The notes beneath the pieces were generated by a model, which searched no databases, was not told the DNA's origin, and saw only the letters and a list, made by a program, of their open reading frames with translations. DNA of 64,000 nucleotides. It comes from Spisula solida (taxonomy: Eukaryota; Mollusca; Bivalvia; Venerida; Mactridae). Shown piece after piece: positions 25,001 through 36,145 of this stretch. Each line of letters starts with the position of its first letter. The first letter of the stretch is position 1. The stretch is from assembly GCA_947247005.1 (NCBI GenBank), contig OX365948.1, positions 42,040,601-42,104,600 on the forward strand. Reading direction: 5' to 3'. A program made the translations under genes and the position numbers.

Positions 25001-28000
25001 GGGCATACGTCGGCTCTCCGTCATTGTCATGTAAATCGACCTCAGTGATGGCAATATAGACTTGCCGATTATAGTAGGCGCCCACCCCAATATTATTATT
25101 AAAAATAAAAGTATTACACGTGCAGCATAAACATTTTAAACTTATCGTAATACATGATCTGTGTATTTTATGAGAAAGGTTATTCTGCATTTTTATAAGA
25201 ATATAAAATTGTAAAAAACTATTAATTTGCATAATATCGAGTGGCAATTTTCATATTCGTAAAAAATACGGCAACCTTCACTTTTAACTATTATCCCTAT
25301 GTTTTACTTTGTAGATGACCTCAGTCATGGCTTTGTTTGCTATAATCGTACCAAAATCAACAGTTCTGGCTGACCTGTTGGCCACTTGGTAGGTACTTGC
25401 AGTTACCTAATAACATGTTAGTCTAGTGACAACCGATACACTCAAAATTGTTGATGATGTGTGGTCCTTTTCATATGATCGTAACGAGTGCAATGTACGT
25501 GTATATTATCACATGCCTAAGAAATTATATCACAAAATAGTTTTGAAATTCCCCATTATCTGGTCATTACTATACAAAGAGGACAGGTTGGAAACGCATT
25601 TTTCTGGCCCCTACATGAATCCACTAATTAACGCATCATCGGGCCGGGAAACGGTTGCAATCGGGTCTAGATGTGTTTTACTACATAAAACTTTCAATTG
25701 TCTTACGTTATATATTCAGGTATTTCGCACATCTGTCGGTGTTTTGGATTTCATGACTGTCTTGATTGCAACCGTTTATACTTAATACACAAAGGTTCCA
25801 GCTCAGAGGTCAGATTATATTTATCAAAGACCTAAATATACATTATATAGGTCTTTGTATTTATACAGTACAGTTATTTCGCCAGACAGATAAATACACA
25901 GTTTGTATTAGATGTATAGTTCCTACGCATGGACATTGTACTTCCATTTTGTTTGTCTTTATCAGGCCCTTGAATCACCCGACTATCCTAGTCTGGTTCC
26001 CGTACCCCAATCTTACATTTCATTACTGCGTAGATTGTAAAGATCGGGAACCAGATTACCGACTATCCCTGAAATATACAATAAGCCACACATTTTGACT
26101 ATCAATATGGTCAATTTGTTCTTTAAATGCGTGAGCGCTGATTTGCGGCCAGAATGAGCCCTTGGAAACGTCCAGTGCATGCTTGATACTTCCACTATAC
26201 CTATTTGTGTAGTTACTTTAAATTATTCTAAGTGTGGTTCTATTCTATATTTTATGATTTCAGCTACCTGTCGTTTTGTCTGTACGTATTTATCAGAGCA
26301 TTTATCAGCTACTATGGTGACACAATGAATGCTGTGAAAGCAATCAGTCCCCATCAGATATCTATACGAACACCGCCTTGTTGTTGCTGCTGTTGTTGTT
26401 TCCCGATGATACATATGACACCGTAAGTAAACCCTCAATAATAAGACCACCGTATGTCCCATAAAATACCCTCAAATTTCACACGGAGGTTCGTCATCGA
26501 TAGTTGATGACCCCTATTTATTTTAAGATCAGAAGATCAAAGGTCACTTTAACAGTAACAATCTATAAACCAAGTGGTTCCCGATCAATTACTCAAGAAC
26601 GGTTTGGCTCAGCATCTTCAAATTTAGTTGACTGAGCGCTGTTGATTTTGAGGTTAGTATGCCTAGCTCGCCATGACATTTTTAGCATTACTGAATTTTA
26701 GGTTGGCATGAGGCTTAACGTGTTTTACAAACCTCTCTTGTTTTTATTGCGTTGGTCTTTAAACTGAGAATGAATAACAACTGACATGTTCTATAAGGAC
26801 GTATACGTACTACAGCTTTGGATAATTATTTTCCTAATACATGTACATACAATGGAAATGATGTAGAAATGAAGGGGGTGGAAGGTGGATCAGTGCTTTT
26901 ACCCATGCCCTAGTCCTAGTCCAACAAAATGCTAGAGTGGGCAAGGGTACTACAGTTCCGGAATAATCCGGAAATACGGATTTGCTGTATTAGAAAGAGT
27001 TATATTTTCTGCACAAAATAAAAGTTATTTTATGAAAAAATTCAAAGAATCGACAACGTTATGGTCATTTGAAGTTTTAACAATAAAGGTGTAGAGATGT
27101 GTGCTAATGGCACCTGAAACAGACTTGCTACTCGTTTTCAGGATTGGGATTTGACGTTATGCCTCTGTAGGACCCCTGAGTGGGGCTCCTGTGAAGCATT
27201 TTGCTCCAGTGGTAGTTATGTTCTAGTCACTACATATGTGGTCCTGATTCTTGATGTATCCCATCAACAAACGTCATGTTGTCTTGAGTTTATTGCTACT
27301 TTTGTGTGCTTTTTTGTTCATGAATGCGTTTGTTGAACGTGTTTAAGTCAGTCAGTTTTATGAGTATAATTACGTGCAACTTAGTGTGAGTTTATATTAT
27401 TCACTTTACAATATTTGTCTCAGTATGAGTGGCATAGTCAGTAACTTTGGTCGATTTTTTAAAAATAAATTTAGAATGCAAGTTAATGGAACCATGAATA
27501 TTTTACGTGCGTACGTGCGGCTGATATCCAGCTTATCTACGGAAGCTAGTGTTCGACATGTGCCCATCTGAGTCCATTTTATTGCTAGAATGGGAAGCTT
27601 GATGCTTTTTCTCTAGGATAATACATGCACACTTAGTACATTTTAAACCGAAAATGTTGCGTCATCAATACTTTTTGTAAAGTATTATTTAATTTATTCT
27701 GACATGCTTTGAAAATACCTGTAAATTTCAATAAATTGCACCGTCAAATGGAACATAATAGTGTGTTCATGCTATTTAAAGTACTCATGCATAATTCAAC
27801 GAACCTACGGACAATATAGAGTGTGATTTTGAAATGTACTGAGTATATATGGAAACCTCACTGCACCACAATTCATGTTTGTGTAACTTATAGCCCTATT
27901 AAAATAATTCGTAAGGCATCGCCCCAACCACTCAGATTGGGCGGATGCGTGGACTAGTGGGATATTATAAATACATATAATGAAATATCAGACATGTCAC

Positions 28001-31000
28001 ACCTAATACCATTTTAAACTTAAGTTAGAAGTGAAACCATTTTCAGCACTTGCTTATTGGTATAACAAACGGACATTGCTTTAAAGTGGTCTGATTTTTT
28101 ATTCAATCTTGAAAAATATGCCGTTTCAAAAAATATTATACGCTGGCTTTGAATGAGTCCTTATACGATGCATACATATTTGAAACTTGCATCACTCGGC
28201 GCTTCTTAGTGAGCCATTTTTATGAAAATCGGAACATGTCATGTTGACCAAACTGAAGTTGAAAAAGTTAGTTTTCCCATAAGTAAATAGTAGTTTTCAG
28301 ACAGTTTTTCAAAATATCGATTTTGTGCTAAAACGATTTCATTCTAAGCCAGCGATTTGTTTACATGATGGTTCTTCGGGACTGATATGCATGTGCTTAG
28401 TATGTACATGTATTGTGTGTAAAAGTAGTCTTTATGATAAAATAATGTGGTTTCTTTTCAGGCGTTCTATGTCAATACTGAAATTTCTCGTTATGCAAGT
28501 TGGTGCTTTCCAACCGTTAGTGCTCTTCCTGAAAGCTGTTGTTTGGGCAAATGACAATGAAAGTGTAAATCAGGTACAATACTTAATCACTATGAGACTA
28601 GTGAATTTTTAACCTAATAAATCAAGGCAATTGTCCTATATTAAATAAGGCGGGTGGTGACACATGCGTAACTAAGACAATGTGCGTGATATGCTTTCCA
28701 GAAAGAAACAGTCAGATACTATTTACAGGACCCGCAGCAGGCAACCACCACCATTACCACACAGTACGATCCAAAGTGGCACAATAACAGGAAAGTGTAG
28801 AACACGTCAATGAGTATACTTAGAAACGAAGTGAGAATCGTTGTCATATAGCAAAACCACCTCTGGCTGACGGTCTACTAGGATATGGTCGACACCGAGA
28901 TCGTGGCGTCGCCTACGTCGTTATCGTTGCACCGGGTCTTGCACACGACAATTGTGTCACAGATATACATGTACGTACCCTATCAATGTTCTTGTTGCAG
29001 AAAGATTCAGAATTATTATGGTGAATGTTTATGTTTGCACAATAACCATGTGGGTTTTAAAGAAAAATGTTATTTCATGAACATCCCTCGTATTTCTCGT
29101 TTCAGTCCGGTTGGGATTCACCATTCCTGTACTTAAACATTGCGACAGGTGTTAGCACATTGTTTGCTATGTATGGCCTGACTATCTTAATTAGAGCCTC
29201 TGAACTTGATACTGTTCTGCAACATCATCGGATAAAAATCAAGTTTGTATTACTACAGTTGGTCCTGATAACATCTGGTATCCAGAGTCTTATATTTAGC
29301 ATCCTCATACGTTTCGAACTACCACCTTGTGAGGAGTTTTATGGTGCCAGGGTTCGAGCATCATGTAAGTCTATGGGAAAGGTTGCTATTATATTATTCT
29401 AAATACATATCGAGCTATAAATAACCAACTAGGTGGTTCTGAAAATAAATTGTACCATCTTCTTATTCTTTTCCTGTTTCTACCTCTTCTTTTCTTCTTC
29501 TACGCCTCTTTTCTTTTCTTCTTATACTTCTCTTTCTACCTCTTCTTTTCTTCTTCTTCTTCGTCTCTTTCTTCCCTTTCTTTTCTTCTTCTACGTCTCT
29601 TTCTATCTCTTCTTTTCTTCTTCTACGTCTCTTTCTTCCTCTTCCCTTTTCTCCTCATTATACCATCTTCGTCTTCTTCTCCTCTTTCTTTATCTTCTTT
29701 TCTTCTTATTTATTTCATATACATGTATAAACCAGTTTGAACTTTGGCATCAATTAATATTGATCATAATCTTGTAACAATTCAGTTTCATTTTTCACGT
29801 GTCTTGCTCTATGTTTGTCTTTGTGTCTTGTTCTTGTAATCTGTGTTTTCTTTGCTTTCCTTTTGTGCTCTACTGAATGCTGCAGTTTATGTCCGATTTG
29901 TTATTATCGTTTGATCGATAGCATCTATAACTTTATCGTATTTAACAAAACTTCAAACAATACAACTCAAGAGAAATCCACTCACGGGATCAACATTTCT
30001 TCACCTAACGTACTTTGGTCTTATAAACATTCATGGCTAAATGTTAAGGCGACTGGACCTAATTAGGCGATCAAAAGAACCTGATAATTTAATACGCATT
30101 GCCCAAAACACTATCCAAGGCCCGTTACTGACAATCACTAATAGAGAAATAAGCTTATTTCTCAGCTTATTTCTCTATTGGTGATTGTCAGTAACGGGGC
30201 TAGGATAGTGTGTTGGGCCTTATGTATCAAAATAGCAAGTTCCTGTGGTCAGGTGGAGTTTTTGTATAAATGTTGCGCCGTACATAAGGTTTATGAATAT
30301 AAAATTACGTTTTGCTTTTAATATCGACATATACATTGCAGTGATTAACCACATCATCATCGTAATAGAAATGTTCATCCTAGCTGTAGCGGCAAGAAAA
30401 GTCTACCATTCATCTGTTCATAGCAGTATAGCAGAGAATCTAGAGAATGGAACTGTTGACTTTGACAAGGTAGACAACTCAACATCAGAGGAACGCGTAA
30501 GTGGTTTAAAGTGTTTTTTGTCCATTTGAGCGTACGAACAGTGTTTACTAGTATCAACTGTTTGCAATCTCCATATAACGCTTCACTACTAACAGCGTAT
30601 ATCAATGTTAGGATCTGATTTTAATGAGATTGAATTGATTGTTCTATGTCATACTACTTACTAACTCACTTACTTACTTATGCTCTTCATCCCCAGTTGG
30701 ACTTAAGGCTACAAGTTGTCTCCATCTACCGCGGTCATTCGCTATGACATTGTATCGGTGCTTTCTTTCATATACGACAGATGTTTTTATTGAATTCATT
30801 ATCAACCAGTACTAACTACATGTACCGTTCGTTCACAACCCGCTGAAAACGTGTTCACTTGTGGAAAACATGACTGCAGTAACCGATCAAATGGCACGAA
30901 AGAACATAATCCAGCTTCATGTTATGTGTACATGCTAGTAGTTAACCGTATGTCTGTATACTTACATGTACTAGTAATAGTTTTCATAAATCTGTTTTCA

Positions 31001-31265
31001 TTTACAGGTTTTCTAAAACTCGAATACGCTTAAAGGGTTTAGATCTTGCACGAGTATAAATACCACTTTAATTCATTTGGCCAGTTCCAAATGACCACGG
31101 TTGCAAATGTCCCAGCTTAACATCTGTTTTCTCTCTAATTCTCGGACTCAAAGATTGCTGAGGATCTACGTCGTATTGTTCTGTCGTGTCGGCGTGTTTG
31201 AAATAATATTATTGTTTGTTATGTTTCATTTGTTTCAGAACAGTTCCTTACCTAAATCGATTTGA
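22039..31265 (+). CDS. SLC51A: Organic solute transporter subunit alpha-like (SLC51A family), complete
   Basis: Polytopic plasma-membrane protein of the OST-alpha/TMEM184 family. In vertebrates it pairs with OST-beta to move bile acids and steroid conjugates. Exons: 22039-22141, 22970-23133, 25315-25388, 26264-26422, 28462-28573, 29106-29364, 30342-30496, 31239-31265. Together 1053 nt, 350 aa, against about 340 in human. All introns are GT/AG and phases join. Seen: extracellular N-tail with an NAT sequon at residue 9; TM1 around FICIAVILSILTVVLYGTEV; the RRRQILILLFIYP block; MALFAIIVPKSTVLADLLAT; and AFISYYGDTMNAVKAI. A run of seven cysteines (153-159) matches the Cys-rich patch typical of OST-alpha. 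Then come FLVMQVGAFQPLVLFLKAVV, further TMs and a polar C-tail. An in-frame TGA 12 bp upstream fixes the start. Whether it transports bile-acid-like substrates in this animal is inference. Confidence 0.93.
22163..22345. repeat. Dispersed 'gaccacc...gaggtctcactg' repeat, copy 1
   Basis: In OST-alpha intron 1. Alternating 'ttggtcttaatattgaggtt' phrases end in 'gaggtctcactg'. A related copy is at 46893-47061 and a partial one near 26428-26465. Likely a non-autonomous transposon. Confidence 0.55.
23134..25314. other. OST-alpha intron 2
   Basis: No further exon is needed or seen. Its one clear structure is a hairpin at 24026-24100, where 'gtccattgatagccaaac' is mirrored by 'gtttggctgtcaatggac'. 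Confidence 0.5.
24026..24100. repeat. Hairpin, about 26-bp arms
   Basis: The text 'gtccattgatagccaaac', then 'ggagctat', is mirrored by 'atagctcggtttggctg', then 'tcaatggac'. Probable MITE remnant in OST-alpha intron 2. Confidence 0.7.
26942..27178 (+). mobile_element. 237-bp MITE, copy with TSD AGTGGG
   Basis: The left end 'caagggtactacag' is mirrored by 'ctgtaggacccctg'. AGTGGG is present on both sides (26936-26941 and 27179-27184). It has the same length as the inverted copy at 4520-4756. Confidence 0.8.
28160..28365. repeat. Dispersed repeat, copy 2 ('catgtcatgttgaccaaact')
   Basis: Partner of 21150-21350. It lies just upstream of OST-alpha exon 5. The shared stretches run from 'gaacatgtcatgttgaccaa' to 'aagccagcgat'. 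Confidence 0.65.
29455..29720. repeat. Polypyrimidine (CTT/TTC) tract
   Basis: About 265 bp in OST-alpha intron 6 are almost pure pyrimidine on the plus strand, built on 'cttcttttcttcttctacgt'. The strong strand asymmetry makes triplex DNA plausible. Phe/Ser/Leu-rich open frames here are artefacts. Confidence 0.9.
30091..30230. mobile_element. Foldback MITE, about 54-bp arms
   Basis: The left arm 'gcccaaaacactatcc', then 'gttactgacaatcac', is mirrored by 'gtgattgtcagtaac', then 'ggatagtgtgttgggc'. The centre is 'aagcttatttctcagctt'. The core is 30101-30218 and weak similarity extends a few bases outward. In OST-alpha intron 6. Confidence 0.75.
30640..30770. repeat. Possible retroelement tail
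   Basis: An 'acttacttactta' stretch is followed by 'ccagttggacttaaggctac' and 'ctccatctaccgcggtc'. The latter resembles conserved 3' ends of RTE-type LINE/SINE elements (from memory). No second copy is in the window. Confidence 0.3.
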
Positions 31266-31627
31266 TGTTAACAAAGCACGCAAGTGTTCAGACATAGCAT
31301 TGAAGAAATGTTGTATTATAACCTCACAATGACGCTCCACGAATGAACATGCCAACAACTATGGTGTACATGTGTTTAGCCACTATCAGCCGCAAATAGC
31401 AAATCACAGCGCAGTATTGCCATCGTCTAAATCCCGAATCCAACAGTTTTGAGCTGAATAACTGTGATTTTTATCCTTTGTTATTGAGTAATAAGTGCAG
31501 AATGTAATTCAATTGCAGGGAGCAAATTGCAAATTTGGTCAGAAATACAATGTACAACTTCTTTAATGTTAATGAATAACGGTACATGTACAAATTAGTC
31601 AGTCACGTGGTCTAAGTCGGATCTCGT

Positions 31628-31693
31628 ATCACTGGTTATGAGATTAGACGCTCGCTGAAGTCCGCGTCTAAATCTCATAACCAGCGATACTCA
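31628..31693. repeat. Hairpin, about 28-bp arms
   Basis: The text 'tatcactggttatgagatt', then 'agacgc', is mirrored by 'gcgtctaaatctcataacca', then 'gcgata', around a short loop. It lies between the OST-alpha stop codon and the 131-aa ORF. Confidence 0.7.
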
Positions 31694-32089
31694 TTGTCTA
31701 TCCTATACATAATTATTGTACATTGTAAAGCCAGTAACATGTCTGCATACATTATTCTTGCAATGTCCACGTACGTAACCAATACATTCAACGATAGCAA
31801 CATTACTTTATATGTTTCATTCGGGCTTGATGCCGTTCATTATACACGGCAGCCGACTCACCTAACCATATTTCATGGACACTGTATTCTAACCATTAAT
31901 CAATGGTTAGAAAGGTATTTACATATCAAGGGAGAAAAATCATTGACATTGTTGCCAAATGATAGCATCATGAAAAAAACACAGAACATATGTTTTGTAT
32001 TAATAATTATGTTAATAGTTTTAGTGTTTGTTTTATTTCATTGTGTTTACCGTTTGTTTAATTTTATACATTTACGTAGATATAAGTAG
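31694..32089 (+). CDS. Unrecognised 131-aa ORF with C-terminal membrane helix
   Basis: One of the longest uninterrupted open frames in the window. The stretch from about residue 98 to 122 (around FVLIIMLIVLVFVLFHCV) is a convincing hydrophobic helix, followed by a short basic tail (HLRRYK). There is an NIT glycosylation sequon in the preceding part. I do not recognise a family. It lies 429 bp after the OST-alpha stop codon, and an AATAAA follows at 32161. It could be a small single-exon gene, or simply chance in the OST-alpha 3' UTR. AT-rich DNA makes chance hydrophobic ORFs common, so confidence is low. Confidence 0.2.
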   Translation: MSILYIIIVHCKASNMSAYIILAMSTYVTNTFNDSNITLYVSFGLDAVHYTRQPTHLTIFHGHCILTINQWLERYLHIKGEKSLTLLPNDSIMKKTQNICFVLIIMLIVLVFVLFHCVYRLFNFIHLRRYK

Positions 32090-32160
32090 CCTATAGCATA
32101 TATAATATTGTATATGTACCCATTTATACTAAATGTACATATAAAATGTACTTGAATACA

Positions 32161-32166
32161 AATAAA
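32161..32166 (+). terminator. Candidate polyadenylation signal
   Basis: AATAAA about 900 bp after the OST-alpha stop codon and 72 bp after the 131-aa ORF. It would serve either transcript. No cDNA evidence is available. Confidence 0.4.
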
Positions 32167-32247
32167 GTCACATATAAATGAAATCAGTAAATGAGTTGTT
32201 TTTATATGTGATACTGTTATACATACAATACTAGGTTTTTTGTTATC

Positions 32248-33060
32248 AAAGACACAGGTAACTGTATCATTGATTAAAATTAAAACATATTTTTATTGTA
32301 AAATTTATATATCCATAACAAGGTTGATTACATAGGTATTGAGCCCAACAGTCACTGGGGTGCATTTTTTTCATAATTTACAACATTTACAGCATTAATT
32401 ATCTAAATTATCTGTCACTGAGGTGCATTCAATAAGAAACAAAAATAGAAATATTGAGGATACGTCGTATTTACCGTTGTGTATAACCATAACAATGTGG
32501 TAAAAATAAACAACGCAACAGTTGTAACAGATTTACTTGGATGACACATGTTAACTTCATATAGATGCAATGTATACGTTTTAGCCGAAAAACGAATCGG
32601 CTGCATAATGTATTGTCAAAATGACTCCATGTTTGTCAGAATGTTCCGAATGACCTTTTTGTGAAAGCGACTTTCATTGGTTTATTTTCATACGTAACCA
32701 ATGAAAATGACCTTTAGAAAAGGACGATCTCGCTAAAACCCACCATGACCGTCACTACAGCGTTTTACGCGGTCGAAAATTGTAATCAAAGTTTAAACTT
32801 TGAATTATATTGTATGAAGGAAATTTAAGCATGTTTTTAAATGCTTTAAATACACATACGTGTTTTTGTTCACCTACAGCCTTATAAAGATAATTAATGC
32901 TGTAAATGTTGTAAATTAGGAAAAACAAAAAGCACCCCAGTGACTGTTGGGCTCAATGCCTATGTAATCAACCTTGTTATGAATATATAAATTAAATTTT
33001 ACACACAAAAAATAAATAAAAACTTTTAATCTTTATCAATGAAACAGTTACCTGTGTTTT
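32248..33060. mobile_element. 813-bp element with about 155-bp terminal inverted repeats
   Basis: The left arm (32248-32405: 'acacaggtaactgt', 'ataacaaggttgattaca', 'cccaacagtcactggggtgc') is mirrored in order by the right arm (32888-33060: 'gcaccccagtgactgttggg', 'tgtaatcaaccttgttat', 'acagttacctgtgt'). The roughly 480-bp centre has no transposase frame but contains smaller mirrors ('accaatgaaaatgacctt'). It is a non-autonomous long-TIR or foldback element. Confidence 0.8.
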
Positions 33061-33727
33061 ATAAATGTATAAATATTTGACTTTTTTTACTCGTTTGATG
33101 TATTTCCACTCCAATAATCGTGTACTTTCCCATCGTCTTGAGATGGTATATACAAATTTAATAAATCGAATTGAATTGAAACTAATTTTGAGGAATAACA
33201 TTGCTCAACCATCCGAGTAATTGAGAAACGGTTACTTGTTTTATGTTGCAATTGCATTTCTGATTAAATCACACGGTCGAATGATTTACAATTAACCATT
33301 TAAGATACTATGAATGTTGTTCCTACATTTCACGTTTGTAGAGGCTATTTTTGTTGTGAAATTGATACGGGTTGCCTTCGTAAAAGGTTGTTCAACTCAA
33401 ACAAACATCAAACTAATAAGAAACAATATTCCCAATTTAAACATTGCACAGCTCTACATGGTATGTCAGATGTTCTTCAGTGTTGATTTGATCTATAGTG
33501 TACACAGTTACTAGCATATCTACATGTACAAATGTATATTAATTGGACTTTAACAAGATAATAATAAAGTCGTACAATATAAGCAACCTTCAACCGAAAC
33601 AACAGAGCATGAAGAAACACATTACATTGCAAATGGAACCGGAAAACGAACAGGCACAATCCACGCAATATCACAAGCGTATAATAACAAATTGGACAGC
33701 TAGGGAATGCAGAACAATTCTAAACAT
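33061..33727. other. Gene-free stretch
   Basis: AT-rich, with only short overlapping frames on both strands; none is supported. Confidence 0.45.
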
Positions 33728-33960
33728 CAGGGTACTGTTTTATCAAAGTACTTACGAAAATCTTAAAGTTAAGCTCAAATTAAACTTCTTTATAAATCTT
33801 TAACAACTGCAAATTGGTGACAGACATGGTTTGTAGTCAATCATTATGAGTACTACAGGCTCCATTCACCATACTTTTTAACTGTAAACAAATTATATAC
33901 AATTTAAATTTGATCTTAAGTTTGGGTTTTCCGTAAGTGCTTTGATAAAACAGTACCCTG
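33728..33960. mobile_element. CAGGGTACTG MITE, copy 2
   Basis: The best-preserved ends of the family: 'cagggtactgttttatcaaa' at left and the mirror 'tttgataaaacagtaccctg' at right. The interior has 'aacaactgcaaatt', as in the other copies. Confidence 0.85.
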
Positions 33961-36145
33961 AGCATGAAATGTACAAAAATGAATACACAAAAAAGAAACA
34001 TCACATAACTTACATGTACTATTCACAATGGACAATCATGAAAATGCGCAAGAAAAAACGAACATGAACAGCTACAAAAACATGACAACCTAATCCGACA
34101 GCCTGCCGCCTCAGCCAGTCAAACATACCCGGGGCGGAAGCCATCAACAAGAACGTATCAGAAAGACGACCACACACAACAAGACACACAGCAACTACGA
34201 AACATCTAATACAAACGGTGTACATGCCTTTTTCGAAAGAAACAGCTTTCTCCTGGACTTCAAAGTTTCAAAAGGGCAAACATTAATAGAACAAACATTG
34301 ACATTTTGTATACAACATACATGTTTGTATTTTATTACAGTTCTGATACTGTAAAGTGGACAATACATACATCAAAGAAGGTTGACTGTACGGCTTACGG
34401 ACTGTAACAAATGTCACTGGGAGCTTAAACGTTTTACGGTACACAAAAATTCACACCTACCCCACATATACAACCTTATGGAACAGGATTGTGAAAATAA
34501 ATGTTTCGTATAACGGTTTCCAAACCAAAAAGTCACATGGATAGGTTCTCAAAGAGTGTCAATCAAATGTCGATCAGAGTAACAAGAGCGTAAAGCGTTT
34601 AAGGTTACGAGACAAGACAACGTAATAGACAAGCATCAGATAGACGCTTGCCACTCTGAAAGCGTATGCATATTCATGTAATATTATCTGGTTATCGCAC
34701 AATGGAATATGAAGCATGGTGGCCAGTACTGTAAAGGGACCCACAACTAAGCAAACATTTCTTTACAATATTAAAGATCGTAACCTCTACTCTGAAAAAA
34801 TTTATTTGTCTCGATAAGATATCATGAAATTGTCTGTGATCCACTATCTTTCGACTTTTGTAAGCCATATCACCATAAGAGTCAAGTTGGGAAAACTCTG
34901 TCGCAGATTTTTTTTTAAATAGATACCATTACTAATAAGATCGGTGTTACGCCGAAAAAATAGCACAATATTTGGAATTTTATGGAAGCGATGAGTTACA
35001 TACGTTCTATGAAGAACCCAACTCAGTAAAGGGAAGAAGAAGAAGTAGATGACCTTAGTACAGTAAAATACGGAGATACTAACCAGATTCTGACCTTTAT
35101 GCATGACTATATTACATGATTTGTGCATTGAATATATCATTTTCTGCAAGCAAATCGTGCAATATCGATCCTTCAGAGTTGTTTTTGGTTTACTCATTGA
35201 GCGTCTTCGTGATACTTTCCGCTTATGAAAGCATACAACTTTGGTTAAATTATGGTTTATCAATATACTAGTAAACAAGATATCAGCTGCTAAATTGTGT
35301 TAATTTTAGGGTCAAGTGAAAATATCCGTATTATACCTTATTATTAATACAATGACTTCTAGTGTTAAAATCTTCCAGTCGAAAACGAGCTCTTGCAAAA
35401 TGGATTAATTGAGAAGCGTAAATGAAGTAGCCCAGAGAACATCACCATCCAGGTGTGGATTTACAGTTTTGAAATTAAACTCATGCATCTTCATTGTCAT
35501 AAATCTTACTTCGTGTATTACAATATTATATGGCGTGTAGAGTATAGATGACAGTCGTAAATGAGAAGGACAACCAACAAAATACAAGTAAACAATAAAA
35601 ATGAAAAGGCACAGTGACAATTAAAAACGAAAAGATAGAACATCGTACAGTGAATTAAGGCAGCCCACATCATGCCGCATCGACCAGCCAAACATAACCA
35701 GAGTAAAAATACGTATTTAGATATTTGGTTATGTATAGGTCTGTGTGCAAGTAAGCAACAGAAAATAATCATTTAATAGTAGGCCCTATATACACGCACG
35801 TTAAATTGATTAAACTTCGATCGTTGTATATCTTTATAAATGCCCGACAAAGCACCTCATTCTAAATTTTCTGGGACTGTGCCTTATTTGGTAAAAACTA
35901 AAAAGTATTTTCTCCAGCGAACTGATAAGAAATGTGCCGTTTTCTTGTCTGTCGATTTAATTTAATAGATAAGAATAATCTGTTCCTTTTTTCCGCACCG
36001 TTTCGTTTTTTCTTTCATTCCCGCGTTTCGTTATTTTTACCATTTTTGAATTTTGGTAAAATGATTAGTAAACCAGTCCCGTTTATACGGAACGTTTTGA
36101 CTTTATCCTTCCATTATTTTGGCAACAACAACATTCGGTTATAAA
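33961..36145. other. Intergenic stretch before CIB
   Basis: Two minus-strand fragments of the GTGCTGCC dispersed element (34030-34145 and 35560-35690). A 144-codon minus-strand frame (35278-34844) has no recognisable motif and lies in AT-rich DNA, so I do not call it a gene. Confidence 0.4.

Larger units (their letters stand above)
26423..28461. other. OST-alpha intron 4
   Basis: Holds a diverged copy of the 'ggtcaaaggtca' repeat (about 26470-26740), the 237-bp MITE (26942-27178) and the second 'catgtcatgttgaccaaact' repeat (28160-28365). No exon was seen. Confidence 0.5.

Noticed and set aside
29433..29777. Phe/Ser/Leu-rich ORFs of 96-114 aa
   Set aside because: Translation of the polypyrimidine tract in two frames inside a transporter intron.
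31694..32089. OST-beta (SLC51B) partner of the OST-alpha gene
   Set aside because: Neighbourhood and a single membrane helix are suggestive. However, the helix is C-terminal and I see none of the family's conserved residues, so I leave it unassigned.
34844..35278. 144-aa minus-strand ORF between OST-alpha and CIB
   Set aside because: No motif, domain, splice partner or repeat-free conservation cue; the composition is that of random AT-rich DNA.
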